Origin: Methylorubrum populi
GTDB lineage: Bacteria; Pseudomonadota; Alphaproteobacteria; Rhizobiales; Beijerinckiaceae
DNA: 64,000 nt
Direction of reading: 5' to 3'
Assembly: GCA_020741775.1 (NCBI GenBank)
Contig: DYYG01000033.1
Coordinates: forward strand, 124,001-188,000
This document shows positions 18,815 through 26,096 of this stretch, piece after piece. A program made the translations under genes and the position numbers. The notes below the pieces were generated by a model. That model saw only the letters and a list, made by a program, of their open reading frames with translations, was not told where the DNA came from and did no database searches. Position 1 is the stretch's first letter, and each line of letters starts with the position of its first letter.

Positions 18815-20346
18815 TGTGCGATCCCCGGCAGCGGGATGCCCGGCGGCGGGCCGAAGGCGGCCACGGCGAAGGCGAGGCCCGCGAGCGCGGCGAGGGCCAG
18901 GCTCGGCCGGTCCTTGACCGCGAAGGCGACCGGATCGTCGTGGAGCGCGTCGCGCCCCGCCAGCAGCCAGACCCGGCCCATGAACAGGACGAGGATCAGC
19001 GGGAAGCTCCAGAGGGCCAGGGGCGCGGCGAGCACCGCGTGGCGGAACGCCTCGTTGGCGAGATAAAGGATGAAGATCAGGACGCTGGCGAGTCCCGAGG
19101 CGATGCCGAAGGTGAGCACCACCGCCTCGTCCGCCGGCTGGTAGCCACGGCCCGCGATGGGGCCGGACCGGCCCCGCCTCACCGCCCCGCGCAGCTCCGT
19201 ATGGCGCTTGGCGAAGGAGAGCGAGGTGAACAGGAACATCGAGAAGGTCAGGAGCCAGGGCGACCACGGTACCGCCACCGCCGCCACACCGATGGCGAGG
19301 CGCAGGGTGAACAGGCCCCCCAGGATCAGCGCGTCGAGGATCGGCACCCGCTTGAGCCAGACGGAGTAGGCCAGCGTCAGGCCGAGATAGGCAAGGACAC
19401 CGCCGAGCACCGCCGGCCCGGCGGCGGCGGCAGCGGCGAGGCCGCCCGCGAGGCCGGCGAGCATCGCGATCAGGCCGGAGGCGAGCGGCAGCCGTCCGCT
19501 CGCCAGGGGCCGCTCGCGCTTCGACCAATGGGCGCGGTCATGGGCCAGGTCGAGGAGGTCGTTGAGCAGGTAGCTCGCCGAGGCGACGAGCCCGAGCGCC
19601 AGGAAGGCGATACCGGCGGCGGCCCAGGCCTTCGCCTCTCCGGCCAGGCCACCGAGCACGAGGGGAAGGAAGACCAGAGCGTTCTTGGCCCATTGATGCG
19701 GGCGCAGGGCCTTGAGCAGCGCGCGGGAGCGCGGGGCAGCGGGAATGGTCTCGACCGGCTTGCCGAGGGCCTGCGCCGCCCTCAGGACGGAAGCCGGCGC
19801 CTCGACCACGATCACCCGGCGTGCCGCCGCCCAGACCGGGAGGTCGTCGGCCGCGTCGCCGGCATAGTCGAAGCCCTGCGGATAGAGCGCCCGCAGCTGC
19901 GCCGCCTTGGCCGCGCCCTTGAGGTTCGTCACCCCGTCGCTGGCGATCACCCGGTCGAAGACGGGGAAGCGCCGCAGAGCGCGCAGCGCCATCAGCTCGT
20001 CGGCGGCGGTGGCCAGCACAACCTCGCGGCCCGCCGCCTTCTGCGCTTCGATATGGGCCAGCAGCGCGTCGTTGACCGGAAGCGTCGCGACGTCGAGGCC
20101 GGCCGCCTCCGCGACTTTGTGCTTGAAGGAGGCCCGGCCCCGCGGCAGCCAGAACAGCATCGCGAAGAGGGCGAGCCAGTTGCGCCGCAGCAGGGCGATC
20201 ACGCCCTCCAGCAGGAGGTCGGTGCGCAGCAGCGTGCCGTCGAGGTCGATCACCAGCGGAACCGGCCGGGTTCCGGCCGCGCCATCCTCGTGCTTCCGTT
20301 GGTCCGCGAGGGCGGTCTCCGCCCTTCGAGCGCGCGCCATCGCCAT
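18808..20346 (-). CDS. HAD phosphatase fused to UbiA-type prenyl phosphoribosyltransferase
   Basis: A 512-residue fusion. Residues 30-200 form a HAD-like hydrolase with D-L-D-G-T at 34-38 and a late G-D-A-A-D-D motif. Residues 210-510 are a polytopic UbiA domain with the Mg-binding N-D-L-L-D-L-A-H-D at 262-270 and Y-S-V-W-L-K-R-V-P-I-L-D-A further on. That pattern is closer to decaprenyl-phosphate phosphoribosyltransferases than to quinone prenyltransferases. The HAD domain could remove the 5-phosphate from the product. ATG 20346 is chosen; a GTG eight codons upstream is possible. It lies inverted between ribE and ribH, paired with gtrA. The substrate is inferred. Confidence 0.8.
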   Translation of the reverse strand: MAMARARRAETALADQRKHEDGAAGTRPVPLVIDLDGTLLRTDLLLEGVIALLRRNWLALFAMLFWLPRGRASFKHKVAEAAGLDVATLPVNDALLAHIEAQKAAGREVVLATAADELMALRALRRFPVFDRVIASDGVTNLKGAAKAAQLRALYPQGFDYAGDAADDLPVWAAARRVIVVEAPASVLRAAQALGKPVETIPAAPRSRALLKALRPHQWAKNALVFLPLVLGGLAGEAKAWAAAGIAFLALGLVASASYLLNDLLDLAHDRAHWSKRERPLASGRLPLASGLIAMLAGLAGGLAAAAAAGPAVLGGVLAYLGLTLAYSVWLKRVPILDALILGGLFTLRLAIGVAAVAVPWSPWLLTFSMFLFTSLSFAKRHTELRGAVRRGRSGPIAGRGYQPADEAVVLTFGIASGLASVLIFILYLANEAFRHAVLAAPLALWSFPLILVLFMGRVWLLAGRDALHDDPVAFAVKDRPSLALAALAGLAFAVAAFGPPPGIPLPGIAQW

Positions 20347-20594
20347 GCCGGCTACCCCCGTCACCGCCACGGGACCGAGGGTCGATCACCGGGTTCCTGT
20401 GATTGGAAGTCTATCCGCCGGCCGACTTCCACCGGGTTAATTGTTTCTGTGGCATCTCGACCTTGTTGGCTTCCGGTCTGATCTGGTCGAGCCGCTCCGG
20501 GCGTCCCCGCGTTTCATTCCGGGCTGGCCCTCGTCCGCCGACGCTTGTGGACCGCGCAGCTCTTGGGCTAACCCTCCGGCCCGCCCCGCACTTC

Positions 20595-20628
20595 CGCGAA
20601 CCCTTCGAGGGCGCGAACCCATCGAGGG
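20595..20628 (+). repeat. 17-bp tandem duplication upstream of ribH
   Basis: Two adjacent 17-bp units (20595-20611 and 20612-20628) differ at one base; each contains CGCGAACCC-TCGAGGG. They end 12 bp before the ribH start. Confidence 0.8.
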
Positions 20629-20640
20629 AACGTCACACGC

Positions 20641-21150
20641 ATGGTAGCCCGAAGCCGAGACGCGGAAACCCCCAACAGCATCTTGGAGAGCCTCGCCGGC
20701 ACCCGCGTGCTGGTGGTGGAGGCGCGCTACTACGACGACATCGCCGACGAACTGCTCGCGGGCGCCCGCGCGGCGATCGAGGCTGTCGGCGCCGAGGCGC
20801 GGGTCGTCACCGTGCCGGGCGCCCTGGAGATCCCGGCGGCGATCGCGATCCTGCTCGATGCCGGCCGCAGGGCCGGCGGCCCCTTCGATGCGGTGGTGGC
20901 GCTCGGCTGCGTCATTCGTGGCGAGACCGGACATTACGATATCGTCGCCGGGGAGAGCGCCCGCGCGCTGATGGATCTCTCCGTTGCCGAACATCTGCCG
21001 CTCGGCAACGGCATCCTCACCGTCGAGACCATGGAGCAGGCCCTTGCCCGTGCCCGGGTCTCCGACATGAACAAGGGCGGCGGCGCGGCGGAGGCGGCGC
21101 TCAGCCTCCTCGCCATCAAGCGCGCCGCGAATCTGGAACCCGCCCGATGA
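20641..21150 (+). CDS. ribH: 6,7-dimethyl-8-ribityllumazine synthase
   Basis: A 169-residue enzyme for the penultimate riboflavin step. Signatures are [18 protein letters not shown], and [13 protein letters not shown]; the catalytic-type His lies in G-H-Y-D. ATG 20641 follows a GAGGGAA ribosome site within the second 17-bp tandem unit. Its stop overlaps the nusB start (ATGA). It was presumably once contiguous with ribD-ribE, now split by the inverted ubiA/gtrA pair. Confidence 0.95.
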   Translation: MVARSRDAETPNSILESLAGTRVLVVEARYYDDIADELLAGARAAIEAVGAEARVVTVPGALEIPAAIAILLDAGRRAGGPFDAVVALGCVIRGETGHYDIVAGESARALMDLSVAEHLPLGNGILTVETMEQALARARVSDMNKGGGAAEAALSLLAIKRAANLEPAR

Positions 21151-21656
21151 ACCAGCCCGCCGATACGCCGGCCCAGCCGAAGACCAACACCCGCACCGGC
21201 GCCCGCCTCGCCGTGGTCCAGGCGCTCTACGAGATGGAGATCTCGGACAAGGGCGTGATCGACGCACTCGCCGAGTTCGAGGCCTTCTGGATCGGCCAGG
21301 AGATCGACGGCGTCGTCCATCCGCCGGCCGAGACCGCCTTCTTCCGCGACGTGCTGCGCGGCGCCGTGGAGGAGCAGCGCGCCATCGACCCGAAGCTCGA
21401 CGCGGCCCTGGCCAAGGGCTGGCCGCTGCGCCGCCTGGAGGTGGTTCTGCGCGCGATCCTTCGGGCGGGCGCCTACGAGCTGATGTTCCGCAAGGACGTG
21501 CCGGCCCGGGCGGCGATCTCGGAATATGTCGATGTCGCCCACAGCTTCTACGGCGGCGACGAGCCGGGCATGGTCAATGCGGTGCTCGACCGGGTCGGCC
21601 GCGAGGTGCGCTCCACCGAGTTCGGCATCCCGGCCGCGCCGTCGAAGAAGGCCTGA
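21147..21656 (+). CDS. nusB: Transcription antitermination factor NusB
   Basis: A 169-residue all-helical RNA-binding protein. Signatures are [12 protein letters not shown] near residue 18 and the C-terminal [11 protein letters not shown]. It binds boxA with NusE (S10) in rRNA antitermination. The gene is coupled to ribH by a 4-bp overlap and followed 7 bp later by thiL, a conserved alphaproteobacterial order. Confidence 0.95.
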   Translation: MNQPADTPAQPKTNTRTGARLAVVQALYEMEISDKGVIDALAEFEAFWIGQEIDGVVHPPAETAFFRDVLRGAVEEQRAIDPKLDAALAKGWPLRRLEVVLRAILRAGAYELMFRKDVPARAAISEYVDVAHSFYGGDEPGMVNAVLDRVGREVRSTEFGIPAAPSKKA

Positions 21657-21663
21657 GCGGGCC

Positions 21664-22641
21664 GTGGCGCGCGCGGGCGAAGAGGCGCTGATTGCCCGCT
21701 ACTTCGCGCCGCTCGCCGGCCCCGGCGCCGAGGGCCTGCGCGACGATGCCGCCAGCCTGACGCCGCGACCGGGCCACGACCTCGTGGTCACCGCCGACGC
21801 GATCGTGGCCGGCGTGCATTACTTCCCGGAGGATCCCCCCGGATCCATCGCCGTGAAGGCGCTCGGGGTGAACCTGTCCGATCTGGCGGCCAAGGGGGCC
21901 GATCCTCGCGGCTTCCTGCTGACCCTCGCTTTGCCGGACGATTGGAGCGAGGCGTGGCTCGCCGCCTTCGCCGAGGGTCTCGGCGCGGCGAGCCGCAGCC
22001 ATGGCTGCCCACTCCTGGGGGGCGACACCGTGCGCTCCGGCGGCCCGGCGCTGATCGGCGTGACCGCCTTCGGCGAGGTGCCGGCGGGGGCGATGCTGCG
22101 GCGTCAGGCGGCGCGGGCGGGTGACCGCCTCTGCGTCAGCGGCACCATCGGCGATGCCGCCCTCGGGCTCGCCCTGCGTCTCGCGCCCGATCCCGGCCTT
22201 GAGGCGACCCACGGTGACGCGCTGCTCGACCGCTACCTGCATCCGCGTCCGCGCCTGGGACTGATCCCCGCCCTGCGCCACCATGCCCGCGCGGCGATGG
22301 ACATTTCCGACGGCCTCGTCGGCGATCTCGGAAAGATGCTCGCCGGGACCGGTCTGACCGCGCGGATCGAGACGGCACAGGTGCCGCTCTCGGCCGCCGC
22401 ACGGGCCGCCATCGCCCGCGATCACGGCCGCCTCTCCGTGGCCCTGACCGGGGGCGACGATTACGAGATCCTGTGCGCGGTGCCGCCCGACCATCTGGCC
22501 GACTTTCTCGCCGAGGCCGAGGAAGCCGTTGTGCCGGCGACGGAGATCGGCACCGTCGAGACCGGTGACGGGCCGCCGCGTTTCCGCGATGCGGAGGGGC
22601 GGGCGATAGCCTTCGCGAGCGCCTCGTTCAGCCATTTCTGA
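21664..22641 (+). CDS. thiL: Thiamine-monophosphate kinase
   Basis: A 325-residue ATP-dependent kinase making thiamine diphosphate. Features are G-L-R-D-D-A-A-S, V-V-T-A-D-A-I-V-A-G-V-H-Y, the L-S-D-L-A-A-K-G-A motif, G-G-D-T-V-R, D-I-S-D-G-L and G-G-D-D-Y-E. The GTG at 21664 gives the typical start A-R-A-G-E-E-A-L-I; no ATG is nearby in frame. Seven bases separate it from nusB. A hairpin terminator lies just past the stop. Confidence 0.93.
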   Translation: MARAGEEALIARYFAPLAGPGAEGLRDDAASLTPRPGHDLVVTADAIVAGVHYFPEDPPGSIAVKALGVNLSDLAAKGADPRGFLLTLALPDDWSEAWLAAFAEGLGAASRSHGCPLLGGDTVRSGGPALIGVTAFGEVPAGAMLRRQAARAGDRLCVSGTIGDAALGLALRLAPDPGLEATHGDALLDRYLHPRPRLGLIPALRHHARAAMDISDGLVGDLGKMLAGTGLTARIETAQVPLSAAARAAIARDHGRLSVALTGGDDYEILCAVPPDHLADFLAEAEEAVVPATEIGTVETGDGPPRFRDAEGRAIAFASASFSHF

Positions 22642-22648
22642 CGAAAGA

Positions 22649-22674
22649 GACCCGCGCACCGGAATGCGCGGGTC
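22649..22674. terminator. Bidirectional terminator between thiL and the DUF1328 gene
   Basis: A 10-bp perfect stem (22649-22658 with 22665-22674) with a 6-nt loop. On the minus strand it is followed by TCTTTC, so it suits the DUF1328 gene; on the plus strand it lies 7 bp past thiL. Confidence 0.75.
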
Positions 22675-22732
22675 CGAAGGTCGTCTTTGGCGCCGATCCA
22701 GCGGGCGCCTGCGTCAGGGAAAGCGGTGCCGC

Positions 22733-22912
22733 TCAGAACACCGCTTGGCCGACGGCCAGCGCGATCACCACGATGACGATGGCGAGCACCAGGAAGAGGC
22801 CGAACAGGATGCGGGCGATGGAACTCGCCCCGGAGGCAATGCCGGTGAAGCCGAGGGCACCCGCGACGAGCGAGATGACGAAGGCGATGGCGGCCCACTT
22901 GAGAAGCGTCAT
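22733..22912 (-). CDS. DUF1328 (YtjA-type) small membrane protein
   Basis: A 59-residue protein, start [10 protein letters not shown] at 22912 behind a CGGAG ribosome site. Two hydrophobic helices flank the conserved [10 protein letters not shown] loop, followed by [11 protein letters not shown], the pattern of the DUF1328 family. Function is unknown; relatives are common in Proteobacteria and often stress-induced. It stands alone, with a terminator at 22649-22674. Confidence 0.85.
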   Translation of the reverse strand: MTLLKWAAIAFVISLVAGALGFTGIASGASSIARILFGLFLVLAIVIVVIALAVGQAVF

Positions 22913-22997
22913 GGCAGTTCACTCCGAAACTTAAGCGGAGCAGTAACGGCCCGAGGGCCGGCGGCGTTCCGTCGCGGCCTATCGTTTCCGCGCCTCG

Positions 22998-24323
22998 TCA
23001 GCCTTTCGGCTGCCCGGCGGCGCGGCGCACTAGCACTTCCGCCAGCGTGTGATAGAGGCCGCCCCGGCACACTGTCTTCGACACCGCATCGGCGATCAGC
23101 GCCGCGAGCATCAGCGGGATCATCATGGTGTGGTTCTGGGTCATCTCGGTGACGATGACGAAGGAGGTGATCGGCGCCTGGAGCACGCCGCTCAGATAAG
23201 CGGCCATGCCGATCAGCACGAGCGCGCCGACCGGCACATCCGGGAGGAGCAGGCTCGCCTCGGCGCCGATCCCCGCGCCGACGGCGAGCGAGGGGGCGAA
23301 CAGGCCGCCTGGGATGCCGCTGATCGACGAGAGCACGGTGGCGAGGAATTTCAGTGGCGCGAAATCCCAGCGCGGGGTCGCTTCGCCGTGGAGGATCGCC
23401 CGCGCCTCCTCGTAGCCGGTGCCGTAGACCGCGCCGCCGGAGGCCAGCCCGCACAGGGCGACGCCGAGGCCGCACAGGGTCGCGAACAGGATCGGGTGGT
23501 CCCCGGCCAGGCGGCCCGCCCGGCCCGGCAGGCCGCGGCCGATGGCGATGACGATGCGGCTGAACAGGCCGCCCGCGAGCCCGCCGGCCACGCCGAGCAC
23601 CGGCACGGCCAGCCAGCCGGCGGCCAGGGAAAGCTGAGCATCCGACGTGCCGAAATAGGTGTAGTCGCCGAGGATCGCGAGGGAGGTCAGGCCGGCGGCG
23701 ACGATGGTGGCGACGATGAGGGCGCTGCCCCGGCTGTCATAGGCGCGGCCCAGTTCCTCGATGCCGAAGACGATGCCGGCCAGCGGCGTGTTGAAGGCAG
23801 CGGCGACTCCGGCCGCGCCGCCCGCCAGCAACAGGCCGCGCACCCGCTCCGGGCTGAGGCGGCCGAAGGCGGCCATGATCGCCGCGCCGACCTGCACCGT
23901 CGGCCCCTCGCGCCCGATCGAGGCGCCGCAGAGGAGGCCGAGGCACATGACGACGATCTTCCCGGCGGCGACCCTCAGCGAGATCAAGGCGTGGCGCGCG
24001 TCGCTCTCATCGAGGGCGCGGGCGGCGATCACCTGCGGAATGCCGGAACCCTGGGAATTCGGGAACACCGTTCGGGCGAGCCAGGCGGCCAGGGCGAAGC
24101 CAGCCGGGCAGAGAAGCAGGGCCATGGCCGGCGAGAGACCGAGGGCTTGGCGGAAGAACGCCTGCGCCGCATCCGCTGCCTTGGCCATCAGGACCGCCGC
24201 CAAGCCGACGCAGATGCCACCGGCCAGGAACAGGGCCCGTCTGCGCCAGAGCGTCCAGGCATCGGTCGAGGCGCCGCGCAGACGGCTCAGGGCGGGTCTC
24301 AGATCCTGAGGGCGGAGCGGCAT
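22998..24323 (-). CDS. ClC-family chloride/proton antiporter
   Basis: A 441-residue polytopic membrane protein. Selectivity motifs are G-S-G-I-P at 92-96 and G-R-E-G-P at 137-141, the latter holding the gating Glu. The N-T-P-L-A-G-I-V-F-G-I-E-E motif supplies the intracellular proton Glu seen in E. coli ClC exchangers, so Cl-/H+ exchange rather than a channel is predicted. No cytoplasmic CBS domains are present. The start at 24323 gives the basic N-terminus before the first helix. It is monocistronic and divergent from the DUF3429 gene. Confidence 0.88.
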   Translation of the reverse strand: MPLRPQDLRPALSRLRGASTDAWTLWRRRALFLAGGICVGLAAVLMAKAADAAQAFFRQALGLSPAMALLLCPAGFALAAWLARTVFPNSQGSGIPQVIAARALDESDARHALISLRVAAGKIVVMCLGLLCGASIGREGPTVQVGAAIMAAFGRLSPERVRGLLLAGGAAGVAAAFNTPLAGIVFGIEELGRAYDSRGSALIVATIVAAGLTSLAILGDYTYFGTSDAQLSLAAGWLAVPVLGVAGGLAGGLFSRIVIAIGRGLPGRAGRLAGDHPILFATLCGLGVALCGLASGGAVYGTGYEEARAILHGEATPRWDFAPLKFLATVLSSISGIPGGLFAPSLAVGAGIGAEASLLLPDVPVGALVLIGMAAYLSGVLQAPITSFVIVTEMTQNHTMMIPLMLAALIADAVSKTVCRGGLYHTLAEVLVRRAAGQPKG

Positions 24324-24563
24324 CGGGGGACCACGGGGTGGGAAGCTTCCGGCGCATCCTGCCGGTCAGGGTCGCGGTGGGCCATGCCGGGGCCGGGGAT
24401 GTCCAGCACTGATTGGTCCTCCGCGGCGCGAGCCGGGCTGGTCCTGCAACAAATGGTCCCGGTTGCGGGATGGCAGCCGATCTGCGCGTCTTAGGATGAA
24501 TCGGAGGGCTCCGGTTGGCGATGACCCACCTGGGCGTCGGGCCGGAGCATCCGTGGAGAGGGT

Positions 24564-25001
24564 ATGGGGCGGCTCAACACGGTTCCCGCGAGCGCGGTTC
24601 TGCTCGGCATCGCGGGTCTGATCCCGTTTGTGGGCTTCGCGGCCCTGTCAGTCAGCGGCTCGGATGTCGGGCTCGGCACCATCGGATTGTCGCCGCGCAC
24701 CATTCTCTCCGCCTACGGCGCGGTGATCGCCTCCTTTCTCGGTGGCATCCGATGGGGTGCGGCGGCGGCACGCGGGGCCGGCTGGAGCGATTATTGCCTC
24801 GCCATCGTGCCCTCGCTGCTCGCCTGGGCGGCCCTGGCGGCTCCGGCCCCGTGGGATCTGCGCGTCCTCGGTGCCCTGGTGCTGCTCTGGGGTCTCGTCG
24901 ATCAGGATCTCGCCCGCCGGGGGCTGGTCCCCAACTGGATGGGCCGGCTACGTCTGGCGCTGTCGGGCGTCGCGGGGGCGGCTCTGCTCGTGGCCGCGTA
25001 A
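24564..25001 (+). CDS. DUF3429-family membrane protein
   Basis: A 145-residue protein with four to five hydrophobic helices, including the conserved Y-G-A-V-I-A-S-F-L-G-G-I-R-W-G and the late L-V-D-Q-D-L-A-R-R-G-L-V-P-x-W motif. This pattern fits DUF3429, whose function is not established. ATG 24564 follows GAGAGGGT. It lies divergent to the ClC gene with 240 bp between. Confidence 0.8.
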   Translation: MGRLNTVPASAVLLGIAGLIPFVGFAALSVSGSDVGLGTIGLSPRTILSAYGAVIASFLGGIRWGAAAARGAGWSDYCLAIVPSLLAWAALAAPAPWDLRVLGALVLLWGLVDQDLARRGLVPNWMGRLRLALSGVAGAALLVAA

Positions 25002-25042
25002 GGCGCGGACGACCGATTTCTCGCTTGCATCGGCCGGGCGTA

Positions 25043-25068
25043 CATCATGATCGGAGGTGATCATGATG
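25043..25068 (+). promoter_or_regulatory. Hairpin presenting the ribosome site in its loop
   Basis: A perfect 10-bp inverted repeat (25043-25052 and 25059-25068) encloses the 6-nt loop GGAGGT, a consensus Shine-Dalgarno. Both start codons ATG-ATG (25063-25068) are inside the 3' arm of the stem. Confidence 0.8.
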
Positions 25069-25206
25069 AAAGCGTACAAAGTCCCGAGACTGGGCTGGAT
25101 CGTCGTTTCCGGGGGGCGATGCCTGACTTTCCGCTTCAAAACTGAGGCACAGGCATTCCTTCGTGAAGAGCGCCTGCGTCTGAGCTGCCGCGGGCCGGGG
25201 TTCTGA
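25063..25206 (+). CDS. 47-residue protein with hairpin-controlled start
   Basis: Starts at ATG-ATG (25063) with GGAGGTGATC immediately upstream, the best ribosome site seen in the window. The protein is basic; its core Y-K-V-P-R-L-G-W-I-V-V-S-G-G-R, then F-R-F-K-T-E-A-Q-A-F, reads like a compact strand-turn-strand-helix fold of the type seen in small DUF2188-like domains (weak resemblance). No signal peptide or membrane span. It lies between the DUF3429 gene and convergent pdeM. Function unknown. The ribosome site in a hairpin loop and start codons in the stem suggest translational control. Confidence 0.6.
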   Translation: MMKAYKVPRLGWIVVSGGRCLTFRFKTEAQAFLREERLRLSCRGPGF

Positions 25207-25322
25207 CCGTTGGGCCGTCCATCGGCCAAACCTCGAGCCTTGTCCACGATCCCCGGGTCACGAAAATGCTCTGGCACCGAAGCCCGGTCGAGGCATCGGT
25301 GCCCTTGCCTTCAATCCCGCCT

Positions 25323-26036
25323 TCAATCCCGTCCCAGCATCGTCCTGCCGATGGCGAAGACGCGTCCGTCGCCCAGCAGGTAGGCGGTGAAGCCGTTCGG
25401 AAACAGCGGCTCGAAAGCCGAGTCGCGCACATTGAGGCCGCCGGTATAGGCGCCGAAGGCCGGCATCACGAGGCGATGGCCGTCGCCGACGAAGCAGCGG
25501 CGGCGCACGGAGCGGCCGCGCATGCTGACTTTGCCGCAGGGATGAAGGTGGCCGGCGATCTCGCCCTCCCCCGCTCCGGCCAGCGGCTCGTGGCGCAGCG
25601 TCAGGCCGCCGATCGTCAGTGTTTCACAATAGCGCCCGCCGACTCCTTCGCTCACCGCCGCATCGTGGTTGCCGGCGATCCAGACCCAGTCGCGCCCCTC
25701 CTGCAGGGCGGACAACATCGCCCGGTCGCCGGGCTCCATCCGCTCGGGGCCACGGGCATCGTGGAAGGAATCGCCCAGAGCCACCACGCAGGCGGGGTCG
25801 AGCCGCTGGATCACCTCGTGCAGGCAGGCCAGGGTCTCGCGGGTGTCGTAGGGCGGCAGGAACTGACCGGAGCGGGCGGCGAAGGAGGAGCCCTTCTCCA
25901 AGTGCAGGTCCGACACCACCAGGGTGCGGTGTTCGGGCAGCCACAGGGCGCCGGTGCGGTCGAGGCTCAGGGCCTCCCCGGCAAGCGGGTGGTCGGTGCC
26001 CTTCACGGTCTTTTCGAGTTTCTGGCCGAGTGCCAA
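25323..26036 (-). CDS. pdeM: Ligase-associated DNA-damage-response endonuclease PdeM
   Basis: A 237-residue metallophosphoesterase. Metal-binding motifs in order: V-V-S-D-L-H-L-E-K-G, A-L-G-D-S-F-H-D, A-G-N-H-D, and G-H-L-H-P. This layout is that of the PdeM family found with an Lhr-type helicase, an ATP-dependent ligase and an MBL exonuclease. Here it follows the helicase gene by 60 bp on the same strand, so the two are likely co-transcribed. Ligase and exonuclease genes are not adjacent. Confidence 0.9.
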   Translation of the reverse strand: MALGQKLEKTVKGTDHPLAGEALSLDRTGALWLPEHRTLVVSDLHLEKGSSFAARSGQFLPPYDTRETLACLHEVIQRLDPACVVALGDSFHDARGPERMEPGDRAMLSALQEGRDWVWIAGNHDAAVSEGVGGRYCETLTIGGLTLRHEPLAGAGEGEIAGHLHPCGKVSMRGRSVRRRCFVGDGHRLVMPAFGAYTGGLNVRDSAFEPLFPNGFTAYLLGDGRVFAIGRTMLGRD

Positions 26037-26096
26037 CGTGATCTTCCCAAATGTCGCGCCGAGTGTCGCGGAGGCGGGTCGCCTCAGCCGAGCGCT

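Noticed and set aside
18814..20481. 555-codon plus-strand open frame opposite UbiA
   Set aside because: Glu/Arg/Gly-rich shadow without motifs; the minus-strand gene has two recognisable domains.
20371..20640. Possible FMN riboswitch before ribH
   Set aside because: The conserved FMN riboswitch core was not found here or before ribD.
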